Source of the DNA: RGIG4034 sp045628945
Lineage (GTDB): Bacteria > Bacillota > Clostridia > Lachnospirales > Lachnospiraceae
Direction of reading: 5' to 3'
Assembly: GCA_045628945.1 (NCBI GenBank)
Contig: JAZQQG010000028.1
Location: forward strand, 1-12,308
Length of the DNA: 12,308 nucleotides
How positions within the stretch are numbered: position 1 is the stretch's first letter; each line of letters begins with the position of its first letter. Below the pieces are notes generated by a model. That model was not told the DNA's origin. It saw only the letters and a list, made by a program, of their open reading frames with translations, and made no database searches. This document shows positions 6,446 to 12,308 of the stretch, piece by piece. A program made the position numbers and the translations under genes.

Positions 6446-6485
6446 ATGTTTTTTCGCAAGGCGTGTCGGAATCGGTGGGTTGCGC

Positions 6486-6514
6486 TTTACTTGATTCTGT
6501 AAATCAGATATAAT
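6486..6514 (+). promoter_or_regulatory. Promoter of the dnaX operon
   Basis: TTTACT (6486-6491) and TATAAT (6509-6514) have 17-base spacing. The predicted start is near 6521, with a ~64-base leader before dnaX. A 6-bp inverted repeat CTGTAA/TTACAG (6498-6519) spans the -10 box; it may be chance or a regulator site. This promoter diverges from the tRNA-Ser promoter 40 bases away. Confidence 0.75.
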
Positions 6515-6584
6515 TACAGTGTATGCGGTTCGATGGATTCCCGTATATAAGATGTGAATTGGATTGTTCATTGGGAGTAACTCT

Positions 6585-8192
6585 ATGTCTTACATGGCGC
6601 TGTATCGTAAGTTCCGCCCGGCCGTTTTTGAGGACGTGAAGGGGCAGGACCATATTGTGACCACACTGAAGAACCAGATTAAGGCAAGCCGTCTCGGACA
6701 TGCCTATCTGTTCTGTGGAACCCGCGGAACCGGTAAAACAACCATCGCGAAGATCTTAGCGAAGGCTGTGAACTGTGAAAGCCCCGTGGATGGCAATCCC
6801 TGCGGTCAATGCAAGACCTGTCAGGCGATTCAGGCCGGCTCCTCTATGAATGTAATTGAAATCGACGCCGCAAGTAACAACGGTGTGGATAATGTTCGTG
6901 AGATTATCGAAGAGGTTGCGTACTCCCCTGCGGAGGGTAAGTACAAGGTATATATTATCGATGAGGTTCATATGTTGTCCATCGGTGCATTCAATGCACT
7001 GCTAAAGACCTTAGAGGAACCCCCTTCGTATGTTATTTTCATCCTGGCGACCACGGAAGCCCATAAGCTTCCGGTCACGATCCTTTCCCGTTGCCAGCGA
7101 TATGATTTCAAACGGATTTCCATTGACACCATTGCCGGTCGTATGCGCGAGCTAATGGAAGCCGAGGGGAATGATGTAGAGGAGAAAGCGCTTCGCTATG
7201 TGGCAAAGGCGGCAGACGGATCGATGCGAGACGGATTATCGCTCTTAGATCAGTGTCTGGCTTTCCATTATGGCGAAAAATTAACGTACGAGGCCGTGCT
7301 GGATGTTTTGGGTGCGGTGGATACGGAGGTGTTCAGTTCTCTTTTGCGTAAGGTGCTGGACCGTGATGTGCGTGGATGCATTGATTGCTTGGATGAGGTG
7401 GTGATGCAGGGGCGTGAACTTATGCAGTTTGTGAACGATTTCACTTGGTATCTGCGTAATCTTTTGCTGGCGAAGACTACGGATTCTCTGGAAGGAATTG
7501 TCGATCTGTCCCGGGAGAATCTGGAGCGTCTCATCGAAGAAGCTCAGATGCTGGATATGGACACGATTCTTCGTTACATTCGAGTGTTCTCGGAGCTTGC
7601 CAACAAGATGCATTACTCCTCGAACAAACGAATTTTGATTGAGATTGCGTTGGTGAAGTTATGCAAGCCGGAGATGGAGAATACGCAGGACGGCATTTTG
7701 GAGCGTATCCATGATTTGGAGCAGAAGCTTGAGAAGGGCGTGGTAATGCAGGCCCCGGCAGGATTTGCATCCGATAGTGCGGCGACGATGGGTCAATCCG
7801 AACGGACCGCTCCCACAGGATACAAAAAAGTAACCCTGGACAAGGCTATCCCCGAGGAAATTCAGGAAGTGGTTCGCAAATGGCCGTCGATTCGTAATCA
7901 GATTACGTCGTTAATGCGAAACTACATAAAAGACGCAGTACTGAGTGTCGGAGAGAATGATAAACTTCTGATTGTTGTAAATGACTCCTCACATTATTAT
8001 GCACTGACCAGCAACGAGCATCAGGATCCCAACCTGAATCGCGAAGATGCACTTGGTGAGGAGATTTCACAGATTATCGGAAAAGAGATTACGGTGGAAG
8101 TTCGGTATCTGGAGCCGGATCAGCCGTTTGACTCGAAATACCCGGATTTATCGCAATATATTCATATGGACATTGAGATTGAGGAGGAATAA
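6585..8192 (+). CDS. dnaX: DNA polymerase III subunit gamma/tau
   Basis: DnaX is the ATPase core of the clamp loader, which places the beta clamp on DNA at the replication fork. The protein is 535 aa from ATG 6585 (MSYMALYRKFRP, the family start; GGGAG seven bases upstream). It shows Walker A GTRGTGKT at 45-52, a zinc module with Cys64, Cys73, Cys76 and Cys79, Walker B IIDEVH, and the SRC motif in ILSRCQRYDF. A variable linker near 385-415 precedes a C-terminal tau-like region (about 415-535) for polymerase contact. The length fits the full-length tau form of Clostridia. I see no correctly phased slippery heptamer, so a separate short gamma form by frameshifting is not predicted. It leads a tight operon with ybaB and recR. 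Confidence 0.97.
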   Translation: MSYMALYRKFRPAVFEDVKGQDHIVTTLKNQIKASRLGHAYLFCGTRGTGKTTIAKILAKAVNCESPVDGNPCGQCKTCQAIQAGSSMNVIEIDAASNNGVDNVREIIEEVAYSPAEGKYKVYIIDEVHMLSIGAFNALLKTLEEPPSYVIFILATTEAHKLPVTILSRCQRYDFKRISIDTIAGRMRELMEAEGNDVEEKALRYVAKAADGSMRDGLSLLDQCLAFHYGEKLTYEAVLDVLGAVDTEVFSSLLRKVLDRDVRGCIDCLDEVVMQGRELMQFVNDFTWYLRNLLLAKTTDSLEGIVDLSRENLERLIEEAQMLDMDTILRYIRVFSELANKMHYSSNKRILIEIALVKLCKPEMENTQDGILERIHDLEQKLEKGVVMQAPAGFASDSAATMGQSERTAPTGYKKVTLDKAIPEEIQEVVRKWPSIRNQITSLMRNYIKDAVLSVGENDKLLIVVNDSSHYYALTSNEHQDPNLNREDALGEEISQIIGKEITVEVRYLEPDQPFDSKYPDLSQYIHMDIEIEEE

Positions 8193-8194
8193 TT

Positions 8195-8536
8195 ATGGCA
8201 AAGCGTGGTGGTTTTCCCGGAGGAATGCCCGGTAACATGAACAATCTGATGAAGCAGGCACAGAGAATGCAGCGTCAGATGGAGGAGCAGCAGAAAGAAT
8301 TAGAGACCAAGGAGTTCACTGCAAAGGCAGGTGGCGGTGCGGTTAGTGTCACCGTTTCCGGCAAAAAAGAAATCCTGAATGTAGAGCTGACTCCCGAAGT
8401 GGTGGATCCCGATGATATCGAGATGCTTCAGGACTTGATTGTTGCAGCTACCAACGAGGCATTGAAGATGGCAGATGATGCGAATGCACAGGCCATGAAC
8501 AGCTTAACCGGCGGTATGGGAGGATTTCCTTTCTAA
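8195..8536 (+). CDS. ybaB: YbaB/EbfC family nucleoid-associated protein
   Basis: A 113-aa DNA-binding protein of the YbaB/EbfC family, small dimers that coat or bend DNA and usually sit between dnaX and recR, as here. The protein has a Gly/Pro/Met-rich N-terminus (GGFPGGMPGNMNN), a long helix with LMKQAQRMQRQMEEQQKEL (about 17-36), then the conserved beta strands AGGGAVSVTVSGKKEI and the helix LQDLIVAATNEAL. It ends in GGMGGFPF, a Gly-rich tail common in the family. ATG 8195 lies two bases after the dnaX stop and is preceded by GAGGAGG, so translation is probably coupled. Confidence 0.96.
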   Translation: MAKRGGFPGGMPGNMNNLMKQAQRMQRQMEEQQKELETKEFTAKAGGGAVSVTVSGKKEILNVELTPEVVDPDDIEMLQDLIVAATNEALKMADDANAQAMNSLTGGMGGFPF

Positions 8537-9132
8537 TGAATCTGTATAGCGGACATATCAATAATCTGATCGAGGAATTGGCTGCTCTTCCGGGCGTAGG
8601 CAATAAGTCTGCCCAGAGACTGGCTTTTCATTTCCTGAACATGTCCGAAGAGCGCGTTCGTAAGTTTACGAATGCAATTCTTGATGCAAAGCAGAACGTG
8701 AAGTACTGTAAGGAATGCTTTACCCTGACGGATACGGAGGTGTGTCCGATTTGCGAAAACAGCAAGCGGAATCATCGCCAGATTATGGTGGTGGAGACGG
8801 TGCGTGACCTGGCGGCATATGAGAAGACCGGTCGTTATGAGGGGGTCTATCATGTTCTTCACGGTGCAATCTCTCCGATGTTAGGCATCGGACCGAATGA
8901 TATTAAGCTGAAGGAACTGATTGCCCGCCTAGAGGGAGAGGTCGACGAGGTGATTATCGCGACGAACTCAAGCTTAGAGGGTGAAACAACCGCGATGTAT
9001 ATCAGCAAGCTGATCAAGCCGACCGGTATTCGCGTGACGCGTATTGCAAGCGGTGTACCCGTGGGCGGAGACTTGGAATACATTGATGAAGTGACGCTTC
9101 TGCGAGCCTTAGAGGGTCGCGTGGAGCTGTAG
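8536..9132 (+). CDS. recR: Recombination mediator protein RecR
   Basis: RecR works with RecO (and RecF) to load RecA at gaps during repair. The 198-aa protein is full length. It has a helix-hairpin-helix LPGVGNKSAQRLAF near 18-31, a four-cysteine zinc finger (Cys58, Cys61, Cys70, Cys73) and a Toprim domain beginning IMVVETVRDLAAYE (about 80-175), followed by the C-terminal GVPVGGDLEYIDEVTL segment for oligomer contact. Its ATG overlaps the ybaB stop by one base (TAATG), a sign of translational coupling. A gap of 81 bases with a short ungrouped hairpin (about 9137-9155) but no T-run separates it from galM. Confidence 0.97.
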   Translation: MNLYSGHINNLIEELAALPGVGNKSAQRLAFHFLNMSEERVRKFTNAILDAKQNVKYCKECFTLTDTEVCPICENSKRNHRQIMVVETVRDLAAYEKTGRYEGVYHVLHGAISPMLGIGPNDIKLKELIARLEGEVDEVIIATNSSLEGETTAMYISKLIKPTGIRVTRIASGVPVGGDLEYIDEVTLLRALEGRVEL

Positions 9133-9213
9133 TAGATTCCGCAACGGTGTGGCGGATTGGAAGGATATTGGAAGAATCGGTTGTTGTTTGACCGCGAACA
9201 AAGGAGTATGAAG

Positions 9214-10254
9214 ATGGTAGTGAAAGAATTGTTTGGCAAGACATTGGACGGAAAGGATGTAACCCTGTACACCCTAACCAATAAGAACGGAATGAAGGCT
9301 CAGATTATGAACTACGGAGCGATTCTTGTTCGTTTATATCTTCCGGACGGGAAGGGCGGACTGGTAGACGTGGTGGAAGGCTACGATACTATGGAACCCT
9401 ACTATGAGAACGGCGGCAATTACGGTGCTGTTGTGGGACCTCATGCGAATCGTATCGGCAATGCGACCTTTGCGTTGAACGGTGTGACCTATCAGCTTGA
9501 GGTGAATGACGGCCCGAATAACCTGCACAGTGATTTCAACCATGGTTTTCAGAAGCATCTTTGGAATGTAGAGATTGACGGGGATGCACTTACCTTTACC
9601 ACCGGAAAAGAGGACATGGAATTAGGATTTCCCGGCAAGGTAAATGTATCGGTTACCTATACGTTGACCGACGATAATGAGCTTCGTCTGGTCTATGACG
9701 CAACCGCAGATAAGCCGACCCCCTTGAATCTGACCAATCATTCTTATTTCAACCTGGCCGGACAGGGAAGCGGTACCATTCTCGACCATGAGATCTGCAT
9801 TAAGGCTTCGAAATATACGGATGTTGAAGAGGGAGCAATTCCGAACGGTGAGCTTCCCGATGTTACCGGTACCCCCATGGACCTTCGTACCATGAAGCGC
9901 ATCGGTGACGATATTGATGCTGATTTCAAGCCTTTGGTTCTCTGCAGCGGCTACGATCAGAATTTTGTGGTGGATGGGTATGACGGAAGCTATCAGAAGA
10001 TTGCCGAAGTACTCGAGCCTCAGTCGAAGCGCAGAATGGAAGTATATTCCACGCTTCCCGGTGTACAGTTCTACGCCGGCAATTACACGGGAGACCACGA
10101 AGGTAAAGCGGGAAAACGCTATGGTAAGCGTTCCGCCCTCTGTTTGGAGACGCAGTACTATCCGGATTCCGTAAATCATGCCAATTTCCCTTCCGTAATA
10201 TTTGGACCTGACAGGGACTGGCATTCGGTAACCGGTTACAAGTTCTTTTTTTAA
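9214..10254 (+). CDS. galM: Aldose 1-epimerase (mutarotase)
   Basis: This enzyme interconverts alpha and beta anomers of sugars such as galactose and glucose, feeding the Leloir pathway in the cytoplasm. From ATG 9214 the protein has 346 aa, the normal family length. Motifs are GPHANRIGNATF (about 73-84), the catalytic-histidine region NHSYFNLAGQ (about 175), GVQFYAGNYTG and the catalytic-glutamate motif CLETQYYPDSVNH near 310. AAGGAG at 9201-9206 is only one base from the ATG at 9208 but seven from 9214, which decides the start. No other galactose gene is present. It may be read from the recR transcript, since no promoter or terminator is obvious in between. Confidence 0.95.
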   Translation: MVVKELFGKTLDGKDVTLYTLTNKNGMKAQIMNYGAILVRLYLPDGKGGLVDVVEGYDTMEPYYENGGNYGAVVGPHANRIGNATFALNGVTYQLEVNDGPNNLHSDFNHGFQKHLWNVEIDGDALTFTTGKEDMELGFPGKVNVSVTYTLTDDNELRLVYDATADKPTPLNLTNHSYFNLAGQGSGTILDHEICIKASKYTDVEEGAIPNGELPDVTGTPMDLRTMKRIGDDIDADFKPLVLCSGYDQNFVVDGYDGSYQKIAEVLEPQSKRRMEVYSTLPGVQFYAGNYTGDHEGKAGKRYGKRSALCLETQYYPDSVNHANFPSVIFGPDRDWHSVTGYKFFF

Positions 10255-10266
10255 GGGAGAATCGGA

Positions 10267-11454
10267 GTGGGAACAGTAACACCGATTAAGGATCGCATGA
10301 CGAAGGGGGACTATGAGGACCAGATTCGTCTGCATAAGTTCAAAAAACGCACAATTATCGCCGCAATTCTTCTGGTTGTGGCGATTGTGATTGTGGTGAC
10401 CATTATAAACGAGAATACAAAATCGTACACGAAGATTAAGGTCACAAAGGAAGTTTCGCACAAACTGAATACCGAGGGCGGATACATGCGCTATGCGGGA
10501 AATTTTCTGCTCTATAGCATGGATGGAGCCAATTGTACGAATGCTTCGGGAAAGCAGTTGTGGAATGTGACCTATCAGATGCAGAATCCGCGGGCGGAGG
10601 TTTGCGGAGAGTATGCGGCACTGGCTGATTACAACGGGACGTCCCTCTATATTATGAATCTGTCCGGCAAGCAGGCGGAGATTACGACCAGCATGCCGAT
10701 TCATGATTTTAGTATTTCGGCCAACGGATATGTGGCGGTATTTGAAGAGAATCCGTCCAATATGGCAATCTATGTCTACTCGAAGACCGGCGAGACGGTG
10801 GCTGTCTTCGATATTACGATGGAGGAGTCGGGTTATCCTTTTGACCTGGCGATTTCCAAAAACGGAAGACTGGTTGCGGTGGATTATCTCTATGTCGGTC
10901 TCAAAGGCACCAGCGGAATGTACGAGTCGAAAGTGGCTTTCTATAATTTCGGAAATGTTGGCGCAAACTACCCGGACAACAACGTTGGCGGCTACTATTA
11001 TAATGATGAGTTGATCGGTGTTCTTCGTTATTTTGATGATACGCATTGTTTCGCTCTGTCCGATTCCAGATTGTTTTTTTACGAAGGAACGCAGATTCCG
11101 GAGCTTAAGACGACGGTGTCTATGACAGAGGAAGTGCAAAACTATTATTATAGTGAAGATTATCTTGCTTTGATTTTTTACGATACGGAGACCGGTGGCA
11201 ATCGCCTCGAACTCTACAGTGCGGCCGGCAAGAAGTTAAATGAGATTCGCTTTGACATGGATTACAGCGAGGTAGCCTTCTTTGGAAACTATCTCTACAT
11301 ATACAATCAGAGCGAATGCATGATATACACCTCCAAGGGAAAAAAGAAATATTCCGGACTGTTTGACCGGAACACCTTCCTTATGATACCGAAAAATAAG
11401 GATAAATTTGTAACCTTGACGAAGAACTATATTGAGTCTATAACACTTAAGTAA
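10267..11454 (+). CDS. DUF5711-like membrane-anchored beta-propeller protein
   Basis: The 395-aa protein starts at GTG 10267, with AAGGGAG seven bases upstream and 12 bases after galM. A basic N-terminal stretch (KFKKR) is followed by one hydrophobic segment at about 31-47 (IIAAILLVVAIVIVVTI), so a single anchor with the rest outside is likely. The large C-terminal part consists of repeated short strands with motifs such as FDLAISKNGRLVAVDY, FSISANGYVAVFE and YSEDYLALIFYD, the pattern of a WD40/PQQ-like propeller of about seven blades. It resembles proteins called DUF5711 in Lachnospiraceae, which are often found next to CvpA as here. The function is unknown; a scaffold or cell-surface assembly role is speculation. 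Confidence 0.78.
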   Translation: MGTVTPIKDRMTKGDYEDQIRLHKFKKRTIIAAILLVVAIVIVVTIINENTKSYTKIKVTKEVSHKLNTEGGYMRYAGNFLLYSMDGANCTNASGKQLWNVTYQMQNPRAEVCGEYAALADYNGTSLYIMNLSGKQAEITTSMPIHDFSISANGYVAVFEENPSNMAIYVYSKTGETVAVFDITMEESGYPFDLAISKNGRLVAVDYLYVGLKGTSGMYESKVAFYNFGNVGANYPDNNVGGYYYNDELIGVLRYFDDTHCFALSDSRLFFYEGTQIPELKTTVSMTEEVQNYYYSEDYLALIFYDTETGGNRLELYSAAGKKLNEIRFDMDYSEVAFFGNYLYIYNQSECMIYTSKGKKKYSGLFDRNTFLMIPKNKDKFVTLTKNYIESITLK

Positions 11455-11466
11455 GCTATTGCGTAA

Positions 11467-11593
11467 AAGGAGTAAATTCCTCTCCTCGCCGGAGGGCAAA
11501 CTGCTAAAGCAGTTAGGATTTTGCTTCGCAAAACAAGGAGTAAATTCCTCTCCTCGCCAGAGGGGCTCGGATTTTGCTTCGCAAAACAAGGAG
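11467..11593. repeat. Tandem hairpin-rich repeat before cvpA
   Basis: Two imperfect units lie in the 146-base gap. Segment A (24 bases, beginning AAGGAGTAAATTCC) is identical at 11467-11490 and 11535-11558. Segment B (25 bases, GGATTTTGCTTCGC onward) is identical at 11516-11540 and 11569-11593. Unit one has an extra ACTGC-TAAA-GCAGT hairpin (11500-11513) that unit two lacks. Each unit holds CCTC-GCC(G/A)-GAGG and TTTTGC-TTC-GCAAAA hairpins. The last B segment ends in the AAGGAGG used as the cvpA ribosome binding site, so the repeat has been built on or inserted at that site. Confidence 0.85.
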
Positions 11594-11600
11594 GAATAAT

Positions 11601-12080
11601 ATGAATGTTGCGGTAATTGTTACAATTGGTCTGATTCTGTTTGGAATCCTGCGTGGCTGGTACAAGGGCTTTGTCGGTGCATTGCACACTGTAATCGCTT
11701 TGGTTCTGGCAGCCGGCGGTATTGCGATTATGATGTTCCTTCTGGATTCTGCGTTGTCAAAGGAATTCGGAGATGCCGTCATCGCGACGATCTTCCTGTT
11801 GCTGTTCCTGTTATTGGTGCAGGTGATTAAACTTGCTCTCGGTGTTGTAAAGCTTCTGTCGAAGCTCCCGATCGTTCACGGACTGGATAAGTTCCTCGGA
11901 ACCATAATCGGTATTGCGGAAGGCTTCCTGATTGTATGGGCCTTATTTATCTTCCTTGGACGCTATAATATTTTCGGATACAACGAAAGAATCATCCATA
12001 TGCTGAAGGAGAATGGCTTCACGGCATTCCTCTATCGCTACAATCTTTTAGAGTATATTTACCACTATTTCTTGGGATAA
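11601..12080 (+). CDS. CvpA family membrane protein
   Basis: A 159-aa protein with four hydrophobic segments (about 4-20, 28-48, 57-82 and 102-124), matching the four-helix CvpA family named after the colicin V production protein. The family hallmark of glycine-spaced helices appears in GWYKGFVGA and LDKFLGTIIGIAEGF. ATG 11601 has AAGGAGG seven bases upstream. Family members affect envelope integrity and purine-linked phenotypes in other bacteria, but the molecular role is unsettled. It follows the DUF5711-like gene, a pairing seen in related genomes to my knowledge, and is the last gene before a predicted rRNA operon. Confidence 0.88.
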   Translation: MNVAVIVTIGLILFGILRGWYKGFVGALHTVIALVLAAGGIAIMMFLLDSALSKEFGDAVIATIFLLLFLLLVQVIKLALGVVKLLSKLPIVHGLDKFLGTIIGIAEGFLIVWALFIFLGRYNIFGYNERIIHMLKENGFTAFLYRYNLLEYIYHYFLG

Positions 12081-12120
12081 ACGGCCATATTTTGACTTGT
12101 AAATCAATAGGTTGTGGTTC

Positions 12121-12138
12121 TGTGGCGACCTTGCCACA
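12121..12138 (+). terminator. Weak candidate terminator after cvpA
   Basis: A perfect 6-bp stem TGTGGC/GCCACA with loop GACCTT lies 40 bases after the cvpA stop. The following bases (AAGCCCCTTAAAATTG) contain no proper T-run, so termination here is doubtful; an alternative pairing with TTGTGG at 12112-12117 exists. Confidence 0.35.
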
Positions 12139-12149
12139 AGCCCCTTAAA

Positions 12150-12205
12150 ATTGATAATATTTTTTGAAAAAAACCGTTGACTTTACATATTTGATTTGAT
12201 ATTAT
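12150..12205 (+). promoter_or_regulatory. rRNA-type promoter with AT-rich UP region
   Basis: TTGACT (12177-12182) and TATTAT (12200-12205) are 17 bases apart. An A/T-rich block (12147-12172, with TTTTTTG and AAAAAAA tracts) lies immediately upstream of the -35 box, as in stable-RNA promoters. Transcription would start near 12212 and run off the window. Confidence 0.8.
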
Positions 12206-12211
12206 AAGCAA

Positions 12212-12308
12212 GTCGCGTGCGAGTAGCACACGATATGAACCTTGAAAAGCATCTGTTCGAATGAACGGATAAACAGTAATGCAACCCTGAAAATTTCTTA
12301 CTTCCGCT
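12212..12308 (+). other. Probable rRNA operon leader (start of 16S leader region)
   Basis: Downstream of the promoter is a non-coding leader with a hairpin at 12213-12232 (CGCGTGC/GCACACG, one mismatch) and a 7-bp stem at 12252-12269 with GAAT loop. The phrases GAACCTTGAAAAGC and ACCCTGAAAATT resemble the CTTGAAAA-type sequences flanking rRNA genes in Clostridia. No 16S sequence is present yet. The identification is inferred from these traits and from the contig ending here. Confidence 0.6.

Noticed and set aside
7824..7830. Six A plus G in dnaX as a programmed frameshift site for a gamma form
   Set aside because: The A-run starts at codon position one (AAA AAA GTA), so the A AAA AAG heptamer is not in the phase needed for -1 slippage, and no stop-proximal hairpin follows.
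9622..11139. A 505-codon open frame on the minus strand
   Set aside because: It is antisense to two well-supported genes (galM and the DUF5711-like gene), has a low-complexity His/Arg/Ile-rich composition and no ribosome binding site; it arises from codon bias on the other strand.
11236..11782. Overlapping minus-strand frames across the repeats before cvpA
   Set aside because: They are made of translated repeat units (the GEERNLLL-type peptides) and extend into shadows of the flanking genes.

Overview
The window looks like one contig from an anaerobic Firmicute, most probably a Lachnospiraceae-type gut Clostridium. The evidence is the tadA / SRP RNA / dnaX / ybaB / recR neighbourhood typical of Bacillota, an oxygen-sensitive radical-SAM activase, a DUF5711-like protein next to CvpA, a long-arm tRNA-Ser without an encoded CCA, and consistent sigma-A promoters with AGGAGG-type ribosome binding sites. 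Both ends look like assembly ends. The first 42 bases read as a DNBSEQ/MGI sequencing adapter plus a 10-base index, so they are not genomic. The last ~130 bases look like the promoter and leader of an rRNA operon, a classic place for assemblies to break.

Layout. 43-860 is the 3' part of a sugar ABC-importer ATPase (MsmK/UgpC type), closed by a strong terminator. 970-1230 is a large imperfect palindrome with nested hairpins. Just beyond it a promoter drives three genes: a CdaR/PucR-type regulator, an unrecognised 157-aa protein and a 78-aa zinc-ribbon protein. On the minus strand lies an NrdG-like activase whose promoter predicts a leaderless mRNA. It diverges from tadA. A GtrII-like membrane glucosyltransferase gene overlaps the tadA end; it is visibly more AT-rich than its neighbours and looks foreign. 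The SRP RNA and tRNA-Ser(CGA) genes follow on the minus strand behind a near-consensus promoter.

On the plus strand from 6585 comes a compact series: dnaX (clamp loader), ybaB (nucleoid-associated), recR (recombination mediator), galM (aldose 1-epimerase), a DUF5711-like membrane-anchored protein and a CvpA-family protein. A tandem, hairpin-rich repeat sits directly in front of the last gene. dnaX, ybaB and recR form a conserved replication/repair operon; the later genes may be read through from it.

Most coding content is ordinary housekeeping. The points worth a second look are the 261-base palindromic element, the leaderless activase transcript, the foreign glucosyltransferase set antisense-convergent to the SRP RNA, the tandem repeat before cvpA, and the adapter artefact, which means the 5'-truncated ATPase is not a pseudogene.
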